A stretch of DNA of 64,000 nt, from positions 682,001 through 746,000 of the forward strand of contig NZ_SDQO02000001.1 of assembly GCF_004382825.2 (NCBI RefSeq), given 5' to 3'. This document shows, in pieces, positions 1 to 9,406 of this stretch. The translations under genes and the position numbers were made by a program. Position 1 is the first letter of the stretch, and each line of letters starts with the position of its first letter. Source of the DNA: Corynebacterium silvaticum (lineage in GTDB: Bacteria > Actinomycetota > Actinomycetes > Mycobacteriales > Mycobacteriaceae). The notes under the pieces were generated by a model, which searched no databases, was not told where the DNA came from, and saw only the letters and a program-made list of their open reading frames with translations.

Positions 1-1
1 C

Positions 2-658
2 GCTATCTTGGCCCGTGATTACGGCGGCAGAACGCATATCTGCCATGCCTCTACTGAAGGCACCGTGGAGCTGCTTAAATGGGCAAAAGCGCAGGATATC
101 CCGCTGACTGCAGAAGTAACCCCGCACCATCTTTTGCTTACCGACGAGCGCCTGCACACCTATGACGGCGTTAACCGAGTCAATCCGCCGCTGCGGGAAG
201 CCCGGGACACACTGGCGCTGCGAGATGCGCTTTTGAATGGTTTTATCGACTGTGTTGCCACAGATCATGCACCGCACGGATCTGAGGATAAATGTTGCGA
301 ATTTGAGCATGCGAAGCCAGGAATGTTAGGGCTTGAAACATCGCTGCCGATCATTGCGCAGATTTTTGTGGATAGCGGCCTGGCTGACTGGAGATTCGTC
401 GCAAAGGTCATGAGTGAGCGTCCTGCGGAGATCCTGCGTCTTCCTGGACATGGGCGCCCCATCGCAGTGGGAGAACCAGCAAACTTGACTGTGGTTAACC
501 CCCATAGCCCTTGGACTGCGCATGGTTGCGATATGGCCTCCAAAGCAGAAAACACCCCCTTTGAAGGGATGGAGTTTACAGCCAAGGTAACCACCACGAT
601 CCTGCGCGGTCGGCTGACCTGCATTGATGGTCAACCGGCGAGCCCGCGATCCGCCTAG
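2..658 (+). CDS. pyrC: Dihydroorotase, C-terminal part (5' end outside window)
   Basis: This is the C-terminal ~218 residues of dihydroorotase, which interconverts N-carbamoyl-aspartate and dihydroorotate in pyrimidine synthesis. The reading frame is open to the left edge, so the gene starts outside the window. Family features seen are THICHAST (metal-ligand His region), [11 protein letters not shown] (second His), the substrate-binding NPPLR, and CVATDHAPH carrying the catalytic Asp. The carA, carB and pyrF genes follow on the same strand, so this is the middle of a pyr operon. The frame before the first possible in-window start (TTG at 8) is also coding, so that codon is not the true start. 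Confidence 0.95.
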   Translation, partial: AILARDYGGRTHICHASTEGTVELLKWAKAQDIPLTAEVTPHHLLLTDERLHTYDGVNRVNPPLREARDTLALRDALLNGFIDCVATDHAPHGSEDKCCEFEHAKPGMLGLETSLPIIAQIFVDSGLADWRFVAKVMSERPAEILRLPGHGRPIAVGEPANLTVVNPHSPWTAHGCDMASKAENTPFEGMEFTAKVTTTILRGRLTCIDGQPASPRSA

Positions 659-681
659 ATACTTTAGTGTTCTCTGATTTG

Positions 682-719
682 TTACCTCAGGTGCTGCAAA
701 ACACGTAAACCTGAGGTAA
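682..719 (+). promoter_or_regulatory. Hairpin between pyrC and carA without a U-tract
   Basis: Perfect 11-bp inverted repeat: arm TTACCTCAGGT at 682-692 and ACCTGAGGTAA at 709-719, with a 16-nt loop. No run of T follows, so it does not look like an ordinary intrinsic terminator. It lies about 115 nt before the proposed carA start and may be an attenuation or RNA-processing element inside the pyr operon. Function is inferred only from position. Confidence 0.5.
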
Positions 720-833
720 GCGGGTCCACAGCATGCTCCCCAAAATTTTTCAAGGGAAAACATGACCACAACTTATTCACCCCAGCGCGATTATCGCGGT
801 GCGGATATAAATACAGCTAAGAAAGGCGACACA

Positions 834-1994
834 GTGACGTCGACGTTCCAGAATCGATCCGAAGCCGTCCTTGTTCTTGCAGACGGACGCATCTTCCGAG
901 GTCAATCCTTTGGTGCTTTAGGAACCACGCTTGGCGAAGCCGTATTTACTACTGCGATGACTGGTTATCAAGAGACTATGACAGACCCTTCCTATCATCG
1001 CCAGATCGTTGTATCCGCGGCACCTCATATTGGTAACACCGGATGGAATGATGAAGACAGCGAGTCTTATGGGGAAAAGATATGGATCGCTGGTCTAGTA
1101 ATCCGCGATCTTTCTCACCGCGTTTCCAACTGGAGGGCTTCTCGTAGTCTTGAAGAAGAAATGCAGGCTCAAAATATTGTCGGAATCTCTAGCCTAGACA
1201 CCAGGACTATCGTCCGCCATCTCCGCAATTTTGGCTCGATCTCGGCAGGAATTTTCTCAGGGGAGGACGCTGCTCGGAGTCCTGAAGAACTCGTAGACAT
1301 TGTTAAAGGGCAGCCGAGCATGGCTGGTGCCGATCTTGCCGGTGAAGTATCAACCGATGCGCCGTATGTGGTCGAGGCAGAGGGGGAGACCACGTTTACG
1401 GTGCTCGCCTATGACATGGGCATTAAAACAAATACTCCTCGAAACTTTGCGGCGCGGGGCATACGGACAATCGTGGTTCCAGCCAACACCCCATATCAGG
1501 AGATTGTGGGATATAACCCTGACGGTGTGTTTATTTCCAACGGCCCTGGTGATCCTGCCACCGCAGACGTTATGGTCGGGATCGTCCAAGAAGTTCTTGA
1601 ACACAAAATCCCGCTATTCGGCATTTGTTTTGGCAATCAGATCCTTGGGCGTGCCTTAGGCATGAAGACTTACAAGATGAAATTCGGGCACCGAGGGATT
1701 AACGTTCCCGTCCTCAACCACCTCACGGGGAAAATCGACATCACAGCGCAAAACCATGGTTTCGCGCTAGAGGGCAAAGCCGGAGAAACATTTGAAACTC
1801 CGTTTGGGGACGCACACGTAACGCATACGTGCCTTAATGACGACACGGTAGAAGGCGTTGCCTTGGTCAACGGACTTGCTTATTCCGTTCAGTATCACCC
1901 CGAAGCAGCAGCTGGTCCTCACGATGCAAACCCGCTGTTCGATCAGTTTGTTGAACTGATGTCCACTCACAACTCCGCTGTTACTGCGAACTAA
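834..1994 (+). CDS. carA: Carbamoyl-phosphate synthase small subunit
   Basis: This is the glutaminase subunit of carbamoyl-phosphate synthase; it releases ammonia from glutamine and passes it to CarB for arginine and pyrimidine synthesis. The N-terminal CarA domain (ADGRIFRGQSFG, TGYQETMTDPSY) is followed by a class I amidotransferase domain with nucleophile Cys in PLFGICFGNQILG and His-Glu in QYHPEAAAGPHD. I place the start at GTG 834 because AAGAAAGG lies just upstream and homology begins with SEAVLVLADGR. The frame is open back to ATG 762, which would add 24 atypical residues. carB follows after 21 nt. Confidence 0.95.
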   Translation: MTSTFQNRSEAVLVLADGRIFRGQSFGALGTTLGEAVFTTAMTGYQETMTDPSYHRQIVVSAAPHIGNTGWNDEDSESYGEKIWIAGLVIRDLSHRVSNWRASRSLEEEMQAQNIVGISSLDTRTIVRHLRNFGSISAGIFSGEDAARSPEELVDIVKGQPSMAGADLAGEVSTDAPYVVEAEGETTFTVLAYDMGIKTNTPRNFAARGIRTIVVPANTPYQEIVGYNPDGVFISNGPGDPATADVMVGIVQEVLEHKIPLFGICFGNQILGRALGMKTYKMKFGHRGINVPVLNHLTGKIDITAQNHGFALEGKAGETFETPFGDAHVTHTCLNDDTVEGVALVNGLAYSVQYHPEAAAGPHDANPLFDQFVELMSTHNSAVTAN

Positions 1995-2015
1995 AACCAG
2001 GAAGGTTTTTAAAAT

Positions 2016-5000
2016 ATGCCTAAGCGTACTGACATTAAACACGTCCTGGTTATCGGATCCGGCCCTATCGTTATCGGTCAAGCCTGCGAATTCGACTATT
2101 CGGGTACTCAAGCATGCCGGGTGCTTAAAGAAGAGGGCCTTCGTGTGACCTTGATCAACTCCAATCCGGCAACCATCATGACGGATCCGGAGTTTGCAGA
2201 CCACACATATGTTGAGCCTATTCAGCCGGAATACATTGAAAAGATCTTTGAAAAAGAGATAGCTGAAGGTCACCCGGTCGACGCAGTGCTTGCTACCCTA
2301 GGCGGTCAAACAGCGCTGAATGCAGCCATCCAGCTTGATCGCCGTGGATCCCTGAAAAAGTATGATGTGGAGCTCATCGGCGCTGATATTGATGCAATCG
2401 AACGCGGCGAAGACCGACAGAAATTCAAAGATATCGTTACCAAGGTCGGCGGAGAATCCGCTCGTTCCCGCGTGTGCCACAATATGGATGAAGTCTATGA
2501 GACCGTCGAGGAGCTCGGTCTTCCAGTGGTGGTACGACCTTCCTTTACTATGGGCGGACTTGGCTCTGGCCTGGCGTTTAACCAAGAAGACTTGGATCGC
2601 ATCGCTGGTGGTGGCTTAGCGGCCTCACCGGAGGCGAATGTCTTGATCGAGGAATCGATTCTGGGATGGAAAGAATACGAACTTGAATTGATGCGCGATG
2701 GCGCGGACAACGTGGTTATTGTCTGCTCCATTGAAAACGTCGATGCATTGGGCGTTCACACAGGAGACTCCGTAACGGTCGCGCCTGCGCTTACTCTTAC
2801 AGACCGCGAGTATCAGAAGATGCGTGATCAAGGTATCGCGATCATTCGGGAAGTCGGCGTAGATACAGGCGGCTGCAACATCCAATTCGCAGTGAACCCG
2901 GCAGACGGTCGATTGATCACTATTGAGATGAATCCACGTGTGTCTCGCTCCTCGGCTTTGGCTTCAAAGGCCACGGGTTTTCCGATCGCAAAGATCGCAG
3001 CGAAACTCGCTATTGGCTACACGTTGGATGAAATCACTAACGACATCACGGGAGTCACTCCTGCAGCTTTTGAACCGACGCTGGACTACGTAGTAGTGAA
3101 GGCACCCCGTTTTTCCTTTGAAAAGTTTGTGGGGTCTGATGACACCCTGACTACCACGATGAAATCAGTCGGCGAGGCCATGGCGCTGGGACGCAACTAC
3201 ATTGCGTCGTTAGGCAAAGTCATGCGTTCTTTGGAGAACAAGCAAGCAGGTTTCTGGACCACCAGCGATGAGGCTTTCGCGAGGGAGCGAGCACAAGACG
3301 TTGCTGCAGTGCTGGAAGATCTGAAGCGTCCTACGCAAGGACGAATTTATGACGCAGAACTTGCGCTTCGCCTGGGCGCTAGCATCGAGCAAATGCATGA
3401 AGCCTCAGGGCTTGACCCATGGTTCCTCGCAGAGCTGCAAGCGCTTGTGGATTTCCGTGAGGAGCTAGTTGCTGCACCAGTTCTCGATGAGCCTTTGCTA
3501 CGTCGTGCGAAGTTCCTAGGACTGTCCGATAAACAAATTGCTGCTTTGCGTCCGGAGTTTGCGGGGGAGGACGGCGTGCGTCGTCTGCGCTGGTCTCTAG
3601 GCGTACGTCCTGTTTTCAAAACAGTAGATACGTGTGCTGCGGAGTTTGAAGCCACCACCCCGTACCATTACTCTTCCTATGAACTAGATCCGAATGCTGA
3701 GTCTGAGGTTCGCCCGCAGGTAGAAAAAGAGAAAATGATTATCCTGGGTTCGGGTCCGAACCGGATTGGTCAGGGCATTGAGTTTGACTACTCCTGTGTT
3801 CATGCCGCACTTGAACTTTCGCGCGTGGGCTATGAAACAGTGATGATTAACTGCAACCCTGAGACTGTCTCTACTGACTATGACACCGCTGATCGTCTTT
3901 ACTTTGAGCCGTTGACCTTTGAAGATGTCATGGAGGTTTATCACGCAGAGTCACAATCCGGCACGGTGGCAGGAGTTATCGTCCAGCTAGGCGGGCAAAC
4001 TCCACTGGGGCTTGCAGAGAAACTGAGAGATGCCGGACTTCCTGTTATCGGCACCAGCCCAGAGGCAATTGACCTGGCTGAGGATCGTGGCGAGTTTGGA
4101 AATGTCCTTAAAGCCGCACAGCTGCCAGCGCCGGAATTTGGCACGGCTACCTCGTTTGAGGACGCCAAGGAGGTCGCCTCCCGGATCGGTTACCCAGTGC
4201 TTGTGCGTCCTTCCTATGTCCTAGGCGGCAGAGGAATGGAAATCGTATATGACGAAAAAGCGCTGCATAGTTATATTGATCGCGCTACGGAGATCACGAG
4301 CGACCATCCGGTTCTTGTGGATAGATTCCTGGATAACGCCATTGAGATCGATGTTGACGCGCTGTGCGACGGCGAACATGTCTACCTCGCTGGCGTGATG
4401 GAGCACATCGAGGAAGCCGGAATCCACTCGGGTGATTCGGCTTGCGCGCTTCCCCCTATGACCCTGGGGGCAGAAGACATTGAGACCGTAAGGCGCTCTA
4501 CTGAGGCGCTTGCGCATGGTATTGGCGTGCGAGGACTAATGAACGTCCAATACGCACTCAAGGACGACATTCTGTATGTCATTGAGGCCAACCCTCGGGC
4601 ATCGCGTACGGTCCCGTTTGTTTCAAAAGCCACAGGAGTGCCACTCGCTAAGGCGGCTGCTCGCATTATGGCTGGTGCGACAATTCCTGAGCTGCAAAAA
4701 GAAGGCATGATTCCCACGGACTTCGACGGAGGCTCTTTGCCGGAGCATTCTCCTATCGCGGTCAAGGAGGCTGTCCTGCCGTTTAACCGTTTCCGCCGGA
4801 CAGACGGAAGCATGCTTGACACCCTGCTGAGCCCAGAGATGAAATCCACTGGCGAGGTCATGGGTCTCGCAGATAACTTTGGTGCGGCCTACGCTAAGGC
4901 AGAACAAGCTGCATTTGGGGCGCTACCTACCTCTGGCACCGTCTTTGTCTCGGTAGCTAACAGGGATAAAAGGACGCTCATCTTCCCGATTCAGCGTTTG

Positions 5001-5378
5001 GCGTCGTTAGGCTTTAAAGTGCTGGCCACATCCGGTACTGCGGGGATGCTACGACGTAATGGCATTGAGTGCGAGGTTGTCCTCAAACAGACGCAGGCGA
5101 GGGAAGCCGCAGAGCAGGGTGATCTAGGTGGGCGTCGTTCGATCGTCGACATCATCAATGCGGGTGAAGTTGATCTCATCTTAAACACGCCTGCCGGCTC
5201 GTCTGGTGCACGCCATGATGGCTACCAAATCCGTGCCGCGGCGGTCTCTGTGGGCGTTCCGCTGGTAACCACAGTTCAAGGTGTTACGGCTGCTGTGCAG
5301 GGCATCGAGGCGTTGCAGCAAGGCGAGCTCAGCGTGCGTCCGCTGCAAGAACTAGACCATTCATTGAGCGGAAAGTAA
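2016..5378 (+). CDS. carB: Carbamoyl-phosphate synthase large subunit
   Basis: This 1120-residue protein makes carbamoyl phosphate from bicarbonate, ammonia and two ATP. It has the family's duplicated architecture: first ATP-grasp half from [21 protein letters not shown], second half from [20 protein letters not shown] near residue 570, and a C-terminal MGS-like allosteric domain (from about residue 970) with [15 protein letters not shown]. Glycine-rich ATP-grasp loops ([14 protein letters not shown] and [15 protein letters not shown]) are present in both halves. The length is normal for the family. A ribosome site AGGAAGG precedes the ATG. It is co-transcribed with carA, and pyrF follows 6 nt later. 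Confidence 0.97.
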   Translation: MPKRTDIKHVLVIGSGPIVIGQACEFDYSGTQACRVLKEEGLRVTLINSNPATIMTDPEFADHTYVEPIQPEYIEKIFEKEIAEGHPVDAVLATLGGQTALNAAIQLDRRGSLKKYDVELIGADIDAIERGEDRQKFKDIVTKVGGESARSRVCHNMDEVYETVEELGLPVVVRPSFTMGGLGSGLAFNQEDLDRIAGGGLAASPEANVLIEESILGWKEYELELMRDGADNVVIVCSIENVDALGVHTGDSVTVAPALTLTDREYQKMRDQGIAIIREVGVDTGGCNIQFAVNPADGRLITIEMNPRVSRSSALASKATGFPIAKIAAKLAIGYTLDEITNDITGVTPAAFEPTLDYVVVKAPRFSFEKFVGSDDTLTTTMKSVGEAMALGRNYIASLGKVMRSLENKQAGFWTTSDEAFARERAQDVAAVLEDLKRPTQGRIYDAELALRLGASIEQMHEASGLDPWFLAELQALVDFREELVAAPVLDEPLLRRAKFLGLSDKQIAALRPEFAGEDGVRRLRWSLGVRPVFKTVDTCAAEFEATTPYHYSSYELDPNAESEVRPQVEKEKMIILGSGPNRIGQGIEFDYSCVHAALELSRVGYETVMINCNPETVSTDYDTADRLYFEPLTFEDVMEVYHAESQSGTVAGVIVQLGGQTPLGLAEKLRDAGLPVIGTSPEAIDLAEDRGEFGNVLKAAQLPAPEFGTATSFEDAKEVASRIGYPVLVRPSYVLGGRGMEIVYDEKALHSYIDRATEITSDHPVLVDRFLDNAIEIDVDALCDGEHVYLAGVMEHIEEAGIHSGDSACALPPMTLGAEDIETVRRSTEALAHGIGVRGLMNVQYALKDDILYVIEANPRASRTVPFVSKATGVPLAKAAARIMAGATIPELQKEGMIPTDFDGGSLPEHSPIAVKEAVLPFNRFRRTDGSMLDTLLSPEMKSTGEVMGLADNFGAAYAKAEQAAFGALPTSGTVFVSVANRDKRTLIFPIQRLASLGFKVLATSGTAGMLRRNGIECEVVLKQTQAREAAEQGDLGGRRSIVDIINAGEVDLILNTPAGSSGARHDGYQIRAAAVSVGVPLVTTVQGVTAAVQGIEALQQGELSVRPLQELDHSLSGK

Positions 5379-5384
5379 GACACA

Positions 5385-6224
5385 GTGGAACAACCACAGA
5401 TAACTTTCGGTGAGCGGCTTCGGCACGCTGGAGCCGCTCACGGCAGGCTTTGTGTGGGCATTGACCCACATGCAGCTTTGATGGAGCAATGGGGACTTAC
5501 TCCGGATGTCCGGGGCTTAGCAGCTTTCACGGAGATCTGCGTGGAGGCTTTTGCCGGAAATACTGCGCTGGTAAAACCACAGGTTGCCTTCTATGAATCC
5601 TATGGTTCCTCGGGATTCGCCATTCTGGAAGACGCGATCGCACACTTGCGTGACGCTGGCACGTTAGTGCTTGCCGACGCCAAGCGTGGAGACATTGGAT
5701 CCACAATGGCGGGTTATGCCACCGCATGGTTAGACGATGCGTCACCGCTGTGCTGCGATGCGGTGACGGTGTCTCCCCATCTGGGCTATGGTTCGCTGAA
5801 ACCTGTATTGGACATCGCAGAGCAGAAGAACCGAGGGGTCTTTGTCCTAGCTGCGACGTCTAATCCAGAGGCACGTGCATTACAAGACCAGCAGGATGGC
5901 CAGGGGAGAACGATATCCCAGCAGATCGTGGATTCAGTAGCTCAGACTAACTCTAGGCATGCTGAATCCGGTAACGCCGGAAATATCGGAGTAGTCGTGG
6001 GCGCAACCCTGGCGGAGCCTCCGCAGCTGTCTCAGCTTGCAGGGCCTGTTCTGCTCCCTGGAGTGGGCGCACAGGGTGCGACAGCGGAGGATATATCGCG
6101 GATTACTGAGGGAATAAGGGATCTTGCTTTCCCAAATATCTCTCGTGCGATTCTTGCGCAGGGCCCGTCGGTGGAGGCTCTTAAAGAAGCGGTAGATCTC
6201 GCCGTATTAGATTTTAGAGATTAA
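5385..6224 (+). CDS. pyrF: Orotidine 5'-phosphate decarboxylase (type 2)
   Basis: Catalyses the last step of UMP synthesis. The motif LADAKRGDIGSTMAGYATAWL carries the catalytic Asp-Lys-Asp set. The 279-residue length and the LCVGIDPH opening place it in the longer mycobacterial-type (type 2) OMP decarboxylases rather than the ~230-residue enteric type. The start is GTG 5385, six nucleotides after the carB stop, so translation is probably coupled. It is the last gene of the pyr operon: a hairpin followed by T5 comes about 30 nt after its stop. Confidence 0.95.
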   Translation: MEQPQITFGERLRHAGAAHGRLCVGIDPHAALMEQWGLTPDVRGLAAFTEICVEAFAGNTALVKPQVAFYESYGSSGFAILEDAIAHLRDAGTLVLADAKRGDIGSTMAGYATAWLDDASPLCCDAVTVSPHLGYGSLKPVLDIAEQKNRGVFVLAATSNPEARALQDQQDGQGRTISQQIVDSVAQTNSRHAESGNAGNIGVVVGATLAEPPQLSQLAGPVLLPGVGAQGATAEDISRITEGIRDLAFPNISRAILAQGPSVEALKEAVDLAVLDFRD

Positions 6225-6576
6225 TGTTTTCCCAGCTAGTGGGAGTTTGATAGATCGCAGTTTGCCGTTTGGTGAACTGCGGTTTTTCAACTTTTTAGGT
6301 TGATTACCTAGACTTTTGCGATCTGATGCTAGACTAAACCGGAAATCAACGCGGTGCCGCGGGTTTTAGTATGTTTCATCGCAGCGCGGTGGATGGCTAA
6401 AGCTCATTGGATGCGGCGCTAGGATTGAAGTTTTCAGTGTGGTGCTTTCAAAGAAACTGAGCAAAATTTTTTGAGAGTGTTTGTGCAGTGGAGACTTCAA
6501 GAAATGTGTATCGTTGATTGCCGGCGCATATAGCGTCACAAATCCCCAATAATAAATTTCGAATCGGAGGAACCCC
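6225..6576. other. 352-bp intergenic region pyrF-mihF
   Basis: Contains the pyrF terminator (6256-6286) and the probable mihF promoter and leader. A TGC-TAGACT extended -10-like element lies at 6327-6335; no convincing -35 is seen. The leader ends in a strong GGAGG before the mihF GTG. No open frame here looks like a gene. Confidence 0.5.
6256..6286 (+). terminator. Terminator of the pyr operon
   Basis: Stem CGCAGTT (6256-6262) pairs with AACTGCG (6275-6281). CC/GG extends it inside after a small internal loop, and GTTTTT follows. It is placed directly after pyrF, as expected for an intrinsic terminator. Confidence 0.8.
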
Positions 6577-6900
6577 GTGGCCCTTCCCAAGTTGACCGAC
6601 GAGCAGCGTAAGGAAGCCCTCGCTAAGGCTGCTGAGGCCCGCAAGGCACGTGCAGAGCTGAAAGAACAGCTCAAGCGCGGTGACATCACGCTCAAAGAGG
6701 TACTGAACAAGGCATCTTCTGACGAGATTATCGGCAAGACCAAGGTTTCCGCTCTCCTCGAGTCTCTTCCTAAGGTAGGCAAAGTTAAGGCCAAGGAAAT
6801 CATGGAGGAGCTGGAGATTGCTCAGACACGCCGTCTGCGCGGTCTTGGCGATCGTCAGCGTCGCGCTCTGCTTGAGCGCTTTGGCTTCTCCGAGGATTAA
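6577..6900 (+). CDS. mihF: Integration host factor mIHF
   Basis: A 107-residue, highly charged DNA-binding protein of the actinobacterial IHF family, a nucleoid-associated factor unrelated in sequence to enteric IHF. Seen are the long basic N-terminal helix (EALAKAAEARKARAELKEQLKRG) and a helix-two-turn-helix-like region, ALLESLPKVGKVKAKEIMEELEI, then RRLRGLGDRQRRALLERFG. The start is GTG 6577 with GGAGG at 6567-6571. It lies 3 nt ahead of gmk, the usual pairing in actinobacteria, and both are probably on one transcript. Confidence 0.95.
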   Translation: MALPKLTDEQRKEALAKAAEARKARAELKEQLKRGDITLKEVLNKASSDEIIGKTKVSALLESLPKVGKVKAKEIMEELEIAQTRRLRGLGDRQRRALLERFGFSED

Positions 6901-6903
6901 TCA

Positions 6904-7479
6904 ATGACAGGCGATAACCCAAAAGGTCGGCTAGTCGTTTTAGCTGGACCATCTGCTGTGGGGAAGTCCACGGTGGTTCATCGCCTTCGCGAGGAAGTAC
7001 CGAACCTTTACTTCAGTGTTTCGATGACCACGAGGGCACCGCGTCCAGGTGAAGTTGATGGTGTGGATTACTTCTTCGTGACTCCCGAGGAGTTTCAGTA
7101 TCGTATCGACGGTGGGGACATGCTCGAATGGGCAGAGATCCATGGTGGGTTGCAGAGGTCTGGAACTCCCGCGGGGCCTGTGGAAGACGCGTTATCAGCC
7201 GGCCGTCCTGTGCTGGTTGAGGTCGATCTTGTTGGTGCTCGTAACGTCGCGGCGTTGAAGCCCGACGCAGAGACCGTTTTCCTAGCTCCGCCATCGTGGG
7301 AAGTCCTTGTAGATCGTCTTACTGGGCGGGGAACGGAGCCCGAAGACGTGATCAAGAGGCGGCTGGAGACTGCTCGTCAGGAGCTGGCATCCCAGGATGA
7401 GTTTAAGCACGTTGTAACCAACGATAAGGTTAATGAGACGGTCGCTGAGATTCGGGATATCCTGCTCGGGTGTTGCTAA
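6904..7479 (+). CDS. gmk: Guanylate kinase
   Basis: Phosphorylates GMP to GDP. It has the P-loop GPSAVGKST near residue 15, the GMP-binding region [17 protein letters not shown] and the lid region [17 protein letters not shown]. The GMP-contacting segment reads GGLQRSGTP instead of the common YGTP form, as I recall for corynebacterial homologues. At 191 residues it has normal length. The ATG is 3 nt after the mihF stop, so translational coupling is likely. Confidence 0.95.
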   Translation: MTGDNPKGRLVVLAGPSAVGKSTVVHRLREEVPNLYFSVSMTTRAPRPGEVDGVDYFFVTPEEFQYRIDGGDMLEWAEIHGGLQRSGTPAGPVEDALSAGRPVLVEVDLVGARNVAALKPDAETVFLAPPSWEVLVDRLTGRGTEPEDVIKRRLETARQELASQDEFKHVVTNDKVNETVAEIRDILLGCC

Positions 7480-7585
7480 TCTCCCGTTTTGGGTGTGCAG
7501 CAGGAACCGTGGCAACGCCGCAGAATGAAACCTTGAGGTTTTATGCGGCCTAGTACAGCACAACTACTAAGCTTTTTAAGAAAAG

Positions 7586-7879
7586 GTGTCAGTGAGCAAC
7601 GTGACCAACGTTACTGAGAACAACGATGGCGTTTATGATGCGCCAACCGGCATTACCGCTCCGCCGATCGACGATCTACTGAAGCGAGTATCGTCGAAGT
7701 ACGCATTGGTGATTTTCGCGGCAAAGCGGGCTCGCCAGATCAATAGCTACTACCAGCAGGCGGACGAAGGCGTCTTTGAATTCGTTGGTCCTCTGGTCAC
7801 GCCTGAGGCTCAGGAAAAGCCGCTGTCTATCGCACTCCGAGAGATCGAGCAGGGACTGCTTGATCACGAGGAAGGCTAA
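7586..7879 (+). CDS. rpoZ: RNA polymerase omega subunit
   Basis: A 97-residue omega subunit that helps assemble the beta' subunit. Typical features are [35 protein letters not shown] and the tail [16 protein letters not shown] 7586 follows AAGAAAAGG; a second in-frame GTG two codons later is an alternative. The gap to gmk is 106 nt and holds an imperfect stem around 7522-7554. A strong terminator follows at 7920-7960. Confidence 0.95.
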   Translation: MSVSNVTNVTENNDGVYDAPTGITAPPIDDLLKRVSSKYALVIFAAKRARQINSYYQQADEGVFEFVGPLVTPEAQEKPLSIALREIEQGLLDHEEG

Positions 7880-7919
7880 TAACCACCGCGGTGTAACCGC
7901 TCTGGTTTGCTCTTACTTG

Positions 7920-7960
7920 GACCCCTTTATCTCCGGTTTCGGTGTAAAGGGGTCTTCTTC
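7920..7960 (+). terminator. Terminator after rpoZ
   Basis: Perfect 10-bp stem GACCCCTTTA (7920-7929) / TAAAGGGGTC (7945-7954) with a 15-nt loop, followed by TTCTTC. It separates rpoZ from coaBC and rules out coaBC start codons upstream of it. Confidence 0.85.
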
Positions 7961-7975
7961 AATGAGAAAGGTCGG

Positions 7976-9238
7976 GTGCTTTCCGTGTCTAAACCTCGGA
8001 AGGTTGTAGTAGGTATCGCTGGGGGAGTCGCGGCGTATAAGGCTTGTCATGTGGTGCGAGCTTTCAAAGAGCTTGGCGATGATGTGCGAGTGGTCCCCAC
8101 CGCAAATGCATTAAAATTCATCGGCGCTGCGACTCTGGAAGCGTTGTCCGGCAACCCTGTTACCGCCAGCGTTTATGATCGCGTGGATGAAGTGCAGCAT
8201 GTGAACGTCGGCAATCAGGCGGATCTTATCGTCATAGCGCCTGCTACTGCGGATCTTCTCGCGCGGATGGTGGCAGGCCGTGCCGACGATCTCCTCACGG
8301 CCACGCTGTTGGTTGCTACATGCCCTGTGGTTGTAGCACCAGCTATGCACACGGAAATGTGGCTGCATCCGGCGACTCAAGAAAATGTTCGCACCCTTCG
8401 ACGCCGTGGAGTTAAGGTTCTTGATCCGGCTCATGGTCGCCTTACCGGGGCCGACTCGGGCCCTGGTCGGTTGCCCGATCCCCAGCAGATTGTCGATTTA
8501 GCATTAGCTGTGTATGAAGGTGCTGATCTGCCTCGGGACTTAGAAAACCGCAAAGTGGTGATCTCGGCCGGTGGAACGCAAGAACGGATAGATCCGGTGC
8601 GCTGTATTACCAATAGCTCTTCGGGTCGCCAGGGATTTGCATGCGCGGAAATTGCTGCACAGCGAGGGGCTGATGTTGTCGTAGTTGCAGGCTGTACGGA
8701 TGAATTGCCTGTTCCGTTGGGGTCGCGCGTGATTCGCGTGGCTTCTGCGCGGGAGATGCATGAGGCGTGCATGGCTGAAGCTACGGATGCGGATATCGTG
8801 GTGATGTCTGCGGCTGTTGCGGATTATAGGCCAGCGTCTGCGGCGCCTTTGAAATTAAAGAAGGGCTCAGCGGATGCTGCATTGTCTCGCATAGAACTGG
8901 TGGAGAATCCCGATATTCTTAAATCTCTCGTGGAAGCACGACATGATAGTCGGATCAAGGAATCGGCGGTTATTGTGGGGTTTGCCGCAGAAACCGGGGA
9001 TTCCTCACATAGTGCACTCGATTTCGCCCGAGAAAAAATCCTGCGTAAAGGCTGCGACCTTTTGATGTGCAATGAAGTCGGGGAGGGTTTGGTCTTTGGG
9101 GAGACACGTAACCGAGGCTTTTTGTTGCATCCTTCTGGTAAACATCAGGAAATTCCCGATGGTTCTAAACTGCGCGTGGCCTCTAGCATCTTGGATGCCG
9201 CAGTGAAAAACCTTGATCAACAACGTGCAGTGGACTAG
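7976..9238 (+). CDS. coaBC: Bifunctional phosphopantothenoylcysteine decarboxylase / synthetase
   Basis: A fused CoA-biosynthesis enzyme. The N-terminal flavoprotein CoaC half (KVVVGIAGGVAAYK, TATLLVATCPVVVAPAMHTEMW) decarboxylates phosphopantothenoylcysteine. The C-terminal CoaB half (VVISAGGTQERIDPVRCITNSSSGRQGFACAE, AAVADYRP) couples cysteine to phosphopantothenate. His replaces the usual Asn in PAMH, as in other actinobacterial Dfp proteins. GTG 7976 has GAAAGG 4 nt upstream and gives 420 residues; GTG 7985 is also possible. The frame continues upstream to 7907 through the rpoZ terminator, which I regard as non-coding. Confidence 0.93.
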   Translation: MLSVSKPRKVVVGIAGGVAAYKACHVVRAFKELGDDVRVVPTANALKFIGAATLEALSGNPVTASVYDRVDEVQHVNVGNQADLIVIAPATADLLARMVAGRADDLLTATLLVATCPVVVAPAMHTEMWLHPATQENVRTLRRRGVKVLDPAHGRLTGADSGPGRLPDPQQIVDLALAVYEGADLPRDLENRKVVISAGGTQERIDPVRCITNSSSGRQGFACAEIAAQRGADVVVVAGCTDELPVPLGSRVIRVASAREMHEACMAEATDADIVVMSAAVADYRPASAAPLKLKKGSADAALSRIELVENPDILKSLVEARHDSRIKESAVIVGFAAETGDSSHSALDFAREKILRKGCDLLMCNEVGEGLVFGETRNRGFLLHPSGKHQEIPDGSKLRVASSILDAAVKNLDQQRAVD

Positions 9239-9281
9239 ACCGGCCAGGTAGCGAAAGTAAGGTTCGTCTCATTCTTCGAGC

Positions 9282-9310
9282 TTGTCTTATTAGACAGCTT
9301 GGTCTATATT
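9282..9310 (+). promoter_or_regulatory. metK promoter with McbR-type operator in the spacer
   Basis: TTGTCT (9282-9287, -35) and TATATT (9305-9310, -10) are separated by 17 bp. The spacer holds TAGAC (9291-9295)-N6-GTCTA (9302-9306), which matches the published McbR operator consensus TAGAC-N6-GTCTA exactly; the last two bases overlap the -10. McbR represses sulfur amino acid genes in C. glutamicum. Binding here is inferred from sequence identity and position. Confidence 0.85.
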
Positions 9311-9406
9311 ATGTGTTGTATATAGGAGACTAGGAATCGTCTTGCGAGCGCACACCAGTTGTTATGGCGTAATGCCTTCAGCACTCTTAGGTAAGGACAA
9401 AACTTA

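Noticed and set aside
4382-4861. 159-codon open frame opposite carB
   Set aside because: Low-complexity Ser/Ala/Arg shadow of a well-supported gene.
7907-7975. Upstream extension of coaBC to an earlier start
   Set aside because: It would translate through the rpoZ terminator stem and has no homology to the family.
9311-9406. SAM riboswitch in the metK leader
   Set aside because: No recognisable paired architecture; the operator-type control found upstream explains regulation better.
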